Source of the DNA: Cupriavidus necator N-1
GTDB taxonomy: Bacteria; Pseudomonadota; Gammaproteobacteria; Burkholderiales; Burkholderiaceae
Reading direction: 5' to 3'
Assembly (NCBI RefSeq): GCF_000219215.1
Contig: NC_015727.1
Coordinates: 1,240,001 to 1,304,000, forward strand
DNA: 64,000 bases
In this document: piece after piece, positions 28,261-36,351 of the stretch
How positions within the stretch are numbered: the stretch's first letter is position 1
How the letters are laid out: every line of letters begins with the position of its first letter
Made by a program: the position numbers and the translations under genes
The notes under the pieces: model-generated
The model's input: the letters and a program-made list of their open reading frames with translations, nothing else
Told to the model about the DNA's origin: nothing
Database searches by the model: none

Positions 28261-28340
28261 CAATGGTCAAATCGCATCAATAATGGTCACGTCGACCATT
28301 CGATGGACAAAGTGTATATTAAATGTTCTATGTGACCATT
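28261..28340. promoter_or_regulatory. TetR operator region
   Basis: AATGGTC-ACGTC-GACCATT (28282-28300) is a near-perfect palindrome, with further half-sites CAATGGTC at 28261-28268 and GACCATT at 28334-28340. Four half-sites in 80 bp between the LLM operon and the TetR gene make a convincing operator controlling both directions. Confidence 0.65.
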
Positions 28341-28398
28341 GTTTTTCCTAATCATGAACGCGCAGTCCATAGGCAAACTTACGTCAGGAGGACGAATC

Positions 28399-29043
28399 GT
28401 GACTAAAGCGAGCGTACGAGCTCGTCGTGGCGCCGAGCCACATGAGAAGCCGATGTCACTTCGGGAGCAACAAAAGCTGCTAACCCAGGCCCGCTTGCTC
28501 GACGCTGCCGTGCGCGTATTTCTTGAGCATGGCTATGCGGACTCGTCTATTGACGACATCGTTACAGCAGCCGCAGTAGGAAGAGCCACCTTCTACCTGC
28601 ACTTCAAGAGCAAGCTGGAAGTCATGCGAGCCCTGATTCAGGCAATGGAACGGCAAAACGAGGAGCTGGTTCAGGAGCTTTGCTCCTACGAAAACCCAAC
28701 TAGGGAAACCTTGGAGTCGTGGCTACGCCACTTCGTCGAACATTGGTTCAATGACGGCGATCGCTTTCTAGTTGGGTTGCAGGCGCTGGCAAGCGAGCCT
28801 GAATTATCTGGAGAGCTCGATGTCGGAATTCGCTTGGCGACGGACGCCCTAGCCAAGCTTTTGGAGCAGGGCCAATCGTTAGCCGCCGAAGAAGCACAGT
28901 TGCGCGCAAACCTCCTCGTCGGCGCGTTGCAGCAGGCATGCCGCACGTTGGTGAGCGACCGGCAACGTTACAGCGTCGGTCTCGTCGTGGGTGTGATCAC
29001 GGAGATTTGGGCAAACAACCTCGGTCTCCAACGGGGCGCCTAG
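28399..29043 (+). CDS. TetR-family transcriptional regulator
   Basis: A protein of 214 residues from the GTG at 28399, which follows AGGAGG at ideal spacing. An upstream ATG at 28339 would place the start inside the operator half-site and adds non-family residues. The HTH (about residues 35-80) has A-A-V-R-V-F-L-E-H-G-Y and the recognition segment V-G-R-A-T-F-Y-L-H-F. It probably represses the divergent LLM operon and itself through the GACCATT sites. Confidence 0.85.
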   Translation: MTKASVRARRGAEPHEKPMSLREQQKLLTQARLLDAAVRVFLEHGYADSSIDDIVTAAAVGRATFYLHFKSKLEVMRALIQAMERQNEELVQELCSYENPTRETLESWLRHFVEHWFNDGDRFLVGLQALASEPELSGELDVGIRLATDALAKLLEQGQSLAAEEAQLRANLLVGALQQACRTLVSDRQRYSVGLVVGVITEIWANNLGLQRGA

Positions 29044-29071
29044 GGTGTGCGTCAAACGGATTGCCTCTTAT

Positions 29072-29331
29072 TCAGCTTGGCCCCGGCACGCGTGACCGGG
29101 CCAAAATTTCAGAAGCTTTCGCGGTCCAGATGAACGGATTCGGATGACGGTTGTGCTTGTCCACATACTGTTCAATGGCACAGAGCAAATCGCGTACCGA
29201 GCGGAAGGCCGCACGCCGCAACTGGTTCTCTGACAAGTCACGAAAGAAGCGTTCGACCATGTTTCGCCAAGAGGCACTGGTAGGCGTGAAATGCATGTGG
29301 GACCCTGTTGCTTGGCCAGCCACGCTTTCAC
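29072..29331 (-). pseudogene. IS630-family transposase, C-terminal fragment
   Basis: The minus strand encodes K-A-W-L-A-K-Q, then in another frame H-M-H-F-T-P-T-S-A-S-W and M-V-E-R-F-F-R-D-L, the end of an IS630-type DDE transposase including the Glu of the triad. A frameshift near 29290 separates the two parts and the N-terminal half is absent. Confidence 0.7.
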
Positions 29332-29369
29332 ATTCGGGCGGAGCGCTGCACCTCGTCATGAAGGAAGTG

Positions 29370-29656
29370 TTCGGCCTGGCTGCCGAGCGCCTGCGCGCGC
29401 GGCCCCGAGCGGGAGGCCCAGCCCGCAGTCCTGGCCAGCGCCTCGGCCCACTGGCTTGCGGCACACCGCCGGCTCACAGATGAGCGACCGGTAGGTCGAC
29501 CTGCGCTATGTGCGCGACAACTTTGGCCATGCCTCGATCGCCACCACCAGCGCCTATCTGCACAGCGAAGAGGATGCGATGCACCAGGCGACACAGGAGC
29601 GGCCGAATGCGCTGTTCGCCTGGCTGACCGAGGCCGCACCGCCGGCTCGCACATGA
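29370..29656 (+). pseudogene. tyrosine integrase, C-terminal fragment (copy 1)
   Basis: Plus-strand frames give A-E-R-L-R-A-R-G-P-E, then L-R-H-T-A-G-S (HxxR region of a tyrosine recombinase), an in-frame TAG at 29492 where Gln is expected, and N-F-G-H-A-S-I-A-T-T-S-A-Y-L-H with the H and catalytic Tyr. The N-terminal half is missing. Confidence 0.65.
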
Positions 29657-29741
29657 GCGACCAACAGGTCGACCCGCGTTTTATGCGCGACAATTTTGGT
29701 CACGCCTCGATCGCCACTACCAGCGCCTACCTGCACAGTAA
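29637..29741 (+). repeat. tyrosine integrase C-terminal fragment, tandem copy 2
   Basis: A diverged direct repeat (about 105 bp, offset about 174 bp) of the Arg/His-to-Tyr region of copy 1, again reading T-A-G-S-H-M-S-D-Q-Q and G-H-A-S-I-A-T-T-S-A-Y. Here the Gln codon is intact. It loses similarity after Y-L-H-S. Confidence 0.6.
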
Positions 29742-29880
29742 GAGGATGCGCGGAACGAAGCCACGCGGGAGCGGCACCGGATCGGCTGGGGGCAGCGAAA
29801 GATATCGAGCTTCGGGATTATTTCACTATCGTGAAACTTTGGTAGCCCCCATTGATGCAAGCCTCCGAAACAATAGAAAA

Positions 29881-31799
29881 GTGGGTCTTCCGCAATTTGT
29901 GTGACGACGGCGAACTCGCGTGGAGGACCTTGCCGTCGTATCCCCCGGCCCCACTACCACCATTCTTCTGCCGTTGACAAACGTGGGCGAGCCCGCCAGC
30001 TTCGTCCTGGCCGTACGAGCTCACCCGCCTGCGATGGCGACCGGACCAGCGGGTCCATCAGGACAAGGCAGGCCGGTTTAGCTTGGCTTCAATACCCGCA
30101 GCCGCAGAAGCTCGATGTTCGCGCGGCCATACATCTGCCGCTTGAGGAACTTGAGCCGGTTGACGTGACCCTCGGTCTGGCCATTGCTCCATGGCAGCTT
30201 GAAGGCCGCCCGCACAGCCGGTAAGTCGGCGCGCAGGCTTTGCGCGAACCTGCGCATTTCCGCAGCGTCGCAGCGCGACAGACGCTTCAACCATCGATCG
30301 AACTGCCGCGGACTTCGCCGGTGCATGAGCCCGAGAAACTCCCGCGCGAGGCTGCGGACCTCGCCCACCACGGGTTCGATCTTGCACAGCGCCTGCACGA
30401 AGCGCTCGTGGTCCGCGTTCCTGGGCTCCGCGACCGCGAGCTTCCTCCATCCTATAAGCCATCCGAACACGCGCCGGGCCGACGGGCACGGCATCGTGCG
30501 CACGGATGCCTGGAAAAGAGGCTTCTTGCCCTGCGGAAAAAGGAGGCGAATCACGCAATTCCGAACGGCGGCGCGACTGCCCGTGTATCCTCGCTGCTTG
30601 AGTTCCCGCCAGATCAGTTCAGGAAAGCGACAGCCCTGTGCGATTCGTTCCTCGATATCGCTGAGATAAGGATCTAACGGCGTCGGACCCCGCGCCCTGG
30701 GTGCGCGCTCGGGGAATGCCCCCGCAGTGATGAAGTTGCGCACGGTTCGATGGTCGATTGAGAGCTCTTGCCCGATTCCTTTCATCGTGCCGCCCTGGGC
30801 GTGTAGCGCCATCACCCGCTCGTACAGCTCCAGCCGCGAGGCGCGTCGCTGATCGCTCAGACGCTGCCATGACCACAGTGAGTTGCGGCTCAGCTCCCGC
30901 TGCCGGCCCAGGGTCACGCCACGGACCTCGACTTGCTGCGCGGCTTGGCGCAGTTGCGGTCCGAGTCGGCACAGCAGTCTCTCGACGTTGTCGCGCAAGT
31001 TGCACAGTAGATGCCAGCGATCCGAGACCTGCGTGGCTGCCGGCAGCGCAATGTCGACGGCCTCGGAGTAGGCCCCGGCCCGGTCCCTGGCGACGATCTC
31101 GATCGATGGGTGCGCACGCATCCACGCGGCCACCGCAGTTGCTTCCCTGCCGGCGAACACTGCGATCGGCTCACGTCGCTCCAGGTCGACGATGATCGTT
31201 CCGTACTGGTGACCGCGCGCGATCGCCCAGTCATCGATGCCGACGACCCGCGGTCGTGGTCTGCGCTTGCGCTCAGGAGCTCTGCGCAACTCCCGCAGCA
31301 CGGTGTCGGCGCTGGTACGCAAGCCCAGGACGTTAGCTAGCCGGGCAGCCGCCTCACCACCGAGGGCATGGCCCAGCGCGTGCAACGCCCGAGCCTGCGA
31401 TTGCGTACGACGTTGATGCCGACCGGCTAAGGCGTGGATGTTCTCGGCAAACGTACGACGCGGGCAGCCGGCATTTGCACACTTGAAGCGACGCACCTCA
31501 ATGGCGAGAACGACCCGCTGGTCGAGCATCGGACGTTCTTCCAGCCTGCGCACATAGCTGCCGTGGCGTCGGTTACTCCAACGATGGCAGGCAGGACACG
31601 GTGCCGCGCGAACCGTACTGCAGGCTTCGACAGTAACGGTCTCCCCTCGCGCGTCACTGGAGACGACGCGCTTACCTACACGGGCGAGAATACGATCGAT
31701 CCCACCGAGAACTTGGCTCATGGTAACGATCAACGTAGGCCAGATCGGCCCGAAATCAAGCCCCCAACGCGGCCGTCACACAAAGTGCGGGAGACCCGC
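29881..31799 (-). mobile_element. ISL3-family insertion sequence
   Basis: The transposase gene is enclosed by imperfect inverted repeats of about 24 bp: left 29883-29906 (GGGTCTTCCGCAATTTGTG...) and right 31774-31797, differing at two positions. The flanks share AAAAGT with 6 of 8 positions matching, compatible with a decayed 8-bp duplication. The right end abuts the array of GTGCCACC motifs of the Tn7-like element. Confidence 0.75.
30078..31733 (-). CDS. ISL3-family transposase
   Basis: A 551-residue transposase, full family length. A Cys-rich N-terminal zinc-binding region has C-P-A-C-H-R-W and C-A-N-A-G-C; the catalytic core begins V-G-I-D-D-W-A and continues A-R-D-R-A-G-A-Y, carrying the first two Asp of the DDE triad, with the C-terminal N-G-Q-T-E-G-H-V-N motif. 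No disruption is visible, so the element may be active. An ATG 4 codons in is an alternative start. Confidence 0.88.
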   Translation of the reverse strand: MIVTMSQVLGGIDRILARVGKRVVSSDARGETVTVEACSTVRAAPCPACHRWSNRRHGSYVRRLEERPMLDQRVVLAIEVRRFKCANAGCPRRTFAENIHALAGRHQRRTQSQARALHALGHALGGEAAARLANVLGLRTSADTVLRELRRAPERKRRPRPRVVGIDDWAIARGHQYGTIIVDLERREPIAVFAGREATAVAAWMRAHPSIEIVARDRAGAYSEAVDIALPAATQVSDRWHLLCNLRDNVERLLCRLGPQLRQAAQQVEVRGVTLGRQRELSRNSLWSWQRLSDQRRASRLELYERVMALHAQGGTMKGIGQELSIDHRTVRNFITAGAFPERAPRARGPTPLDPYLSDIEERIAQGCRFPELIWRELKQRGYTGSRAAVRNCVIRLLFPQGKKPLFQASVRTMPCPSARRVFGWLIGWRKLAVAEPRNADHERFVQALCKIEPVVGEVRSLAREFLGLMHRRSPRQFDRWLKRLSRCDAAEMRRFAQSLRADLPAVRAAFKLPWSNGQTEGHVNRLKFLKRQMYGRANIELLRLRVLKPS

Positions 31800-31913
31800 A
31801 AAAGTGCCACCGGTTGGCAAGCAAAAGTGCCACCGCTGCCCGCCAAGGGCACGGTGTGGGAAGAATTTCCTTACGGTTCAATAACTTGGATGAAGCGAAG
31901 CGAAAGTGTCACC
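31798..31913. repeat. left-end motif array of the Tn7-like element
   Basis: GCAAAAGTGCCACC occurs at 31798-31811 and 31821-31834, with the variant GCGAAAGTGTCACC at 31900-31913. All have the same orientation, opposite to most copies at the right end, as expected for transposase sites at the two ends. The sequence from 31914 to 32032 holds nothing else recognisable. Confidence 0.5.
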
Positions 31914-32032
31914 AGCTACCATACCCACCGGCCCGATGCGCCAGCTTTCTGCGCCGATGTGAACGCCCGATGGGGCCCCGACCGCGCTCCACCGAGTACG
32001 CGTGAGCGAGCGTCCAAGTCGAAGCTGCACGA

Positions 32033-32650
32033 TCACAACCCCAACGCAATCCCAACATATTTCCGCGCCAGCGCTTTGCGGTACCCTGCTTGCATTGGCC
32101 GAGCCTCGGAGGGCCTCCACCCATACCCACCATAGCTTTCACGGCACTGCGAGCAACGGTATGGTGTTTCGAGAAGTTGCACGTTCACACGATATGGCGC
32201 TTCATACCCACAGCTATGACATGCCGATTCGAGCGCGCAATGATGCGCTGGACACCGATAGATGGTTTCGACCTGATGCACGACACTGTGATAGCCATGC
32301 GCGATACAGCGACGGCAGTGACGAAATGTCGCGCTAAAGCGTCGCCGCTCGGTCGGCGCGAGCAGCGCCTCACGCAACGTTGTTTTCGGCAAGCCAAGTG
32401 CGCCGTGCAATCGATCGATATCGACGACACCGAGCTTCGGTACGATGCCCTCATAGGGGTCGATGTCCGGTCCCATCAAATGCGCAAGCACCCTCCCCGA
32501 CAACGAATTTGCCTTCTCGAATTTCCATAGGATCGAAACGAGCGACTCGTATGGATCGATCCACTTTCGATGGAATAGGTAACCCAGGGCCGGCGTCAGC
32601 TTAGCCTCGTCGAGCGTGAGAATCGGAAACCTCGGCGTGCTGAGCAACAT
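32033..32650 (-). CDS. tniQ: TniQ-family target-selection protein
   Basis: A 205-residue short TniQ. The ATG at 32650 lies 4 nt after the tnsC stop and begins M-L-L-S-T-P-R-F-P; in-frame ATGs at 32701 and 32722 would overlap tnsC. The zinc-ribbon region has C-R-R-C, Y-R-C-P-A-H-H-C, C-H-S-C-G and C-S-Q-C. TniQ proteins bridge target DNA or a targeting factor and the TnsC filament. The small size suggests no extra DNA-binding domain as in TnsD. Confidence 0.72.
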   Translation of the reverse strand: MLLSTPRFPILTLDEAKLTPALGYLFHRKWIDPYESLVSILWKFEKANSLSGRVLAHLMGPDIDPYEGIVPKLGVVDIDRLHGALGLPKTTLREALLAPTERRRFSATFRHCRRCIAHGYHSVVHQVETIYRCPAHHCALESACHSCGYEAPYRVNVQLLETPYRCSQCRESYGGYGWRPSEARPMQAGYRKALARKYVGIALGL

Positions 32651-32654
32651 TTCG

Positions 32655-33214
32655 CTAGTCGGCGACGAGCACGCGACCGGTGGCATGACGTGACTGGACA
32701 TAGCCGGAATGCCGTACCGCATGGGCCCACAAGGCAGGAACAGGACGATAGCCCGGATCGTCCTTCACTTCACTATCCTTGAGCACGATTTCGACCGCCC
32801 GCGCGAAGGATTCCATCGGGAGCGCGAGCTGCCCCGGGAGATTCGCCTTGTGGTGTGCGATCTCGAACGCCTGCCAGAGCGCGCTGGCGTCGCTGACCAG
32901 TCTGTAGCCGGCGTCAAAGGCCTCGGGAACATAGAATCGCGTAAAGCTCCATTGGCTACCTTCGGGATATGCCGTCTGATCGTATCCATTCAAACACGTC
33001 GCTACGTCCTCCGCATTACGGATGCCGTAGAAGGCCAATTCCTCCACCATCAGGCGCGCGACGATCTGGGTCTTTCCCGCTACCTGCAAGGCGGTCTTCT
33101 GCGCGAGCAGTTCCTGCTGACCGACGAGAAAGGTAAACAGCTTGATCTGCTGCCGATCGAGAGAATCGTGGACGTCACGAAGCCACTCGTACTCGTTGTC
33201 GTTGTAGCGCTGTG
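32655..33214 (-). pseudogene. tniB: tnsC/tniB AAA+ ATPase, 3-prime part (separated by insertion)
   Basis: This minus-strand segment resumes the ATPase directly after Walker B: Q-R-Y-N-D-N-E-Y-E-W-L-R-D, then F-L-V-G-Q-Q-E-L (sensor region). It lacks its own N-terminus, and the upstream codons in the same frame belong to the inserted element. Joined to 38639-39056 with a single CACAGC copy it gives a continuous 325-codon gene. Confidence 0.85.
33209..33214 (+). repeat. 6-bp direct repeat GCTGTG, left flank of recombinase element
   Basis: Identical to 38633-38638 and in the same orientation. It lies inside tnsC codons for A-Q, at the boundary between ATPase sequence and the inserted element. 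Confidence 0.75.
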
Positions 33215-33326
33215 TTAGGTGACTGCATCTGTCTGTCTGCTGCGCACTTGGGTTCAGGCTGCTAGTGTCCAACTGGGACGGCGTGTTGGCAGATCTGTCT
33301 TGTCCCGTGGATTAGCGATTGTTTTG

Positions 33327-33381
33327 GCCGGTGGTTCGTCGTCTACGGCGGCTACGCCGCCGTAGACGACGAACCACCGGC
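33327..33381. repeat. 26-bp perfect palindrome with 3-nt loop
   Basis: 33327-33352 is perfectly complementary to 33356-33381, leaving the loop TAC. It lies 85 bp before the first recombinase gene and 112 bp from the element's left end. It could form a very stable hairpin or cruciform. No T-run follows. Confidence 0.85.
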
Positions 33382-33466
33382 GACGCCGAAATGTCGGGGC
33401 GCACGAGTTGATAGCGACGATTGCTTCGCGGAACGCCCAGTTGACGCTCTACTGCCTGGAGAGAAA

Positions 33467-34660
33467 ATGGTACGCAGAACGCTGAAGATCCTGCAGTTCA
33501 GTCCACACCGAGAATTCGGATCACCGGAAGGCGTCGTTATGTTGACGGATGGAGAGTCGACAGATTCCGATCTGATGCACTACTTCAATGTCGGCGCGAT
33601 GGCTGCAATTGTCGACCAAGATGGCGTTCCCCTGCAATGGCCATGTGCCTTCCTTGCTGAAACTGCGTTGAAAAGCCGAAGTGCGACGGGTGATACCGTA
33701 CGCACCTATGCCGAAGCCCTTGTGCCATGGCTAGAATTTCTGCGAGCCCGAAAGATCGAGCCCAGCCATGCAACCGAAGAACATCTGAGTCTCTATAGGA
33801 ATCATCTCGTCAACGATCGACATGGCAAGACGCTATTGCAGTACGCATCGTCAACGGCGAATCATCGCGTCGTTGTGGCTGCCCAGTTTCATCAGTGGGG
33901 ACAACGCCGCAGCGTCATGGAATCACCGCTTGGTAATTTCCTTCATGAACGCTCCGGTGGACGGGTCTCGCAATCCTTAACGCGGCCAGTCGCAGTGAGG
34001 GTCGCGGGTCCGCGTAGTCCTATCGCACCGCGCGTGATCAAGAGACTACCCAAGGTTTTAAGCCTTGAGGAGATTAGTCGGCTGTTCACCATTGTACCGG
34101 GCCGGTATCGGCTTCTCTTCCAGTGGTGTATTACGACGGGGACACGGAGGTTTGAGGCTTGTTCGCTCAGGATTGAGGATCTGCCGACCGCCAGTGGAGT
34201 GGCGGCAATGGACGGTGGGCTGATTCCTATCGATGTGCTTCGAAAGGGATCGAGGGTGTCGACGATACAGGCACCAGCGAAGTTGGTCGAGGCCACGCTC
34301 TGGCATGTTCTGGTGAGCCGCCCGAAGCCCGCTGCGGCGGAATACGACGGTCTCGTCTTTCTCAACCAGCACGGCAGACCTGTAAGTCGTGCTTCGCTCA
34401 CCCGGGCATTTCGTCGCTGCGCCGACGAAATTGGCAGCAGCGCGACATTTCATCACATGCGCCATACCTTTGCGGTCCGGGTGCTTGAAGCGCTGGAAAA
34501 TTACCAGGGCAAGGGAAAGCCGATGAATTCGATCAAGGCCCTGCAGGTAATGATGGGGCATTCGAACATCGCTACGACGGAGCTTTATCTGCGGGCTATG
34601 GAGGCAAGCAGCGATGCTGTATTTAATGCTCTGGACTTCCTGTATGGAGCGTCGCTATGA
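33467..34660 (+). CDS. tyrosine recombinase 1 of the trio (TnpA/RitA-like)
   Basis: A 397-residue integrase. Catalytic residues can be seen: R227/R228 in T-G-T-R-R-F-E-A, H329-x-x-R332 in H-H-M-R-H-T-F, H365 in M-G-H-S-N-I-A-T-T and Tyr374 in E-L-Y-L. An N-terminal SAM-like DNA-binding part spans about 60-170. Its stop overlaps the ATG of the second recombinase (ATGA), implying coordinated synthesis of all three. Confidence 0.88.
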   Translation: MVRRTLKILQFSPHREFGSPEGVVMLTDGESTDSDLMHYFNVGAMAAIVDQDGVPLQWPCAFLAETALKSRSATGDTVRTYAEALVPWLEFLRARKIEPSHATEEHLSLYRNHLVNDRHGKTLLQYASSTANHRVVVAAQFHQWGQRRSVMESPLGNFLHERSGGRVSQSLTRPVAVRVAGPRSPIAPRVIKRLPKVLSLEEISRLFTIVPGRYRLLFQWCITTGTRRFEACSLRIEDLPTASGVAAMDGGLIPIDVLRKGSRVSTIQAPAKLVEATLWHVLVSRPKPAAAEYDGLVFLNQHGRPVSRASLTRAFRRCADEIGSSATFHHMRHTFAVRVLEALENYQGKGKPMNSIKALQVMMGHSNIATTELYLRAMEASSDAVFNALDFLYGASL

Positions 34661-36348
34661 GACCACAACTCGTCCACCGGGTATCAGGCCAGCAGCTACT
34701 CGTATCGGGCCCAGAGGGCCACCGACCGCGCTCGCTGTTCGACTTTGGGTCCCTAGGATTCGAGCCTTCGGTAGCCAAGGCCTTGATTCGAGGCTTCATA
34801 GCATTGCAGGGGCACAACATAATCGAAACCCAGCGACTGGTATGGAGGGACATTCGCTGCTTTGCCGCTGCGCTGGGGCGGAAAGTTTCATTGCGGCCGC
34901 TACCAGCTACCTGTATTAGGGACCTCAAGCGCTGGCTGGAGAAATCCCACTACTGCCCCAAGACCGCGCAAGGTTGCATGAACTCGGTCTGCCGTCTGCT
35001 CAGATGGTGCGCGCGAAACTCCAAAAATATCGTCGATTCGAAGGCTGCCCTCCTACCTTCGCAGTTCCTGCGGACGAACGTAAGACCCAGAGAAACCAAG
35101 GGTGAGGCGGAGATCAAGGCTATTCTGAGGTGCTGTTACACGGACATTGAGCGGGCGGAAGCTCGTTTGGCTCGTACGGATTTGCTGCGCGCCGGAAGCA
35201 CCGACGGCCCAGAAGCTGAGCAGCTTCGACAGGTCATCCAGGAGTTGTTGGATATTGGAAATGGCGAAATCCCTTCTCGCGCAAGAATTTTGAGCGTACC
35301 ACTCGGGTCGAGCGTGCTGGCACGGATTGATGCGCTCGGGGGACTGACGTACTTCAACTGTTGCCTCTATCCCACCGTTGGCGACATATTCCCTTTTTAC
35401 CTAGCGATCCTGATTCAGACGAGCGCTAACCCGCAGGCGCTGCGCTTGCTCAAACGAACGTGCATCGAACCTCATGCGGTACGCGCGGATCTCGAGTGCA
35501 TCGTTTGGGAGAAGCCGCGTGCAGGGAGTGAGCAGCGCGTCGACTTTCCAATGGGCCGTACGTGGAGCGCACCGAATCTGATCAGGCGCGTATGCGCTAT
35601 GAACCAGAGGCTTATTTCAACCGTCAGACCAGGCGAAGAGGTACTGGTATTTCTGGCTCGGGGTAATAAGGGAAAAACAGGTGTGCCGAGTTGGCAGACC
35701 ATCCATCGCTGCCTGGTTGCGTTTCGAGAGAGGCACGGCCTCGCCTACTTCCAGTTGCGTGACTTGCGCCGTGCCGGCGCGCAATTGCACCATGTGGCAG
35801 GTCGTTCCATTCGTGCGGCGAAGATGCGTCTCAATCATGCAAGCGAGATCACCACACAGGGATATACGCCAGCGAGCGATTTACGGGAGGTACACGAGCA
35901 GACGATTCTGAAGTTCCAGGGCGCTCTTGTCCGGGAAAGTCGCCGCAGGGATCGAGCGCATGAGGCTCAGCCTTTTGGGCGCCGAGATTTGGAAAGCGAT
36001 CCGATGGAGACGGTCTTCGGATTCGGATGCAAAGATCCTTTTGCCGGATTGGCGCCGGGAAGTGAGCCTGGCCGGATGTGCCTTCAGTTCTTTCGGTGTG
36101 CAACGTGTCCGGGAGCCTTGATTCCGGTTGACGATATCGGCGTGGTAGCGAGGCTGCTGTCTGCATCAGAAGCATTGATGCAGGCGCGACAACGGTCGCT
36201 TCGGGAGGGCTGGACGATGAGGTTCGAAGTGGTGTATGGCCCCGTGCAAGCGATCATCGACCGGGAAATTCTGCCCATACTGGGTGAGGCGGTAGTTGAA
36301 CGCGCGCGTCAATTGGTCGATACGAACCGTCTGCCGTGGATTGAATAG
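34657..36348 (+). CDS. tyrosine recombinase 2 of the trio (RitB-like)
   Basis: A 563-residue protein. The C-terminal half carries a recombinase core: R-D-L-R-R-A-G-A-Q region, L-N-H-A-S-E-I-T-T-Q-G-Y with the second His and Tyr. The usual HxxR motif is altered here (L-R-D-L-R), so activity is less certain than for the other two. It ends with a Cys pair (F-R-C-A-T-C-P) and a C-terminal helical tail. The start overlaps the upstream stop. Confidence 0.8.
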   Translation: MRPQLVHRVSGQQLLVSGPEGHRPRSLFDFGSLGFEPSVAKALIRGFIALQGHNIIETQRLVWRDIRCFAAALGRKVSLRPLPATCIRDLKRWLEKSHYCPKTAQGCMNSVCRLLRWCARNSKNIVDSKAALLPSQFLRTNVRPRETKGEAEIKAILRCCYTDIERAEARLARTDLLRAGSTDGPEAEQLRQVIQELLDIGNGEIPSRARILSVPLGSSVLARIDALGGLTYFNCCLYPTVGDIFPFYLAILIQTSANPQALRLLKRTCIEPHAVRADLECIVWEKPRAGSEQRVDFPMGRTWSAPNLIRRVCAMNQRLISTVRPGEEVLVFLARGNKGKTGVPSWQTIHRCLVAFRERHGLAYFQLRDLRRAGAQLHHVAGRSIRAAKMRLNHASEITTQGYTPASDLREVHEQTILKFQGALVRESRRRDRAHEAQPFGRRDLESDPMETVFGFGCKDPFAGLAPGSEPGRMCLQFFRCATCPGALIPVDDIGVVARLLSASEALMQARQRSLREGWTMRFEVVYGPVQAIIDREILPILGEAVVERARQLVDTNRLPWIE

Positions 36349-36351
36349 CCC

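Noticed and set aside
29875..31805. Exact 8-bp target duplication of the ISL3 element
   Set aside because: Flanks match at only 6 of 8 positions, so it is noted as possible but not claimed.
31434..32135. 233-codon open frame on the plus strand across the Tn7-like left border
   Set aside because: Runs antisense to the ISL3 transposase and through the motif array and into tniQ antisense; no recognisable protein.
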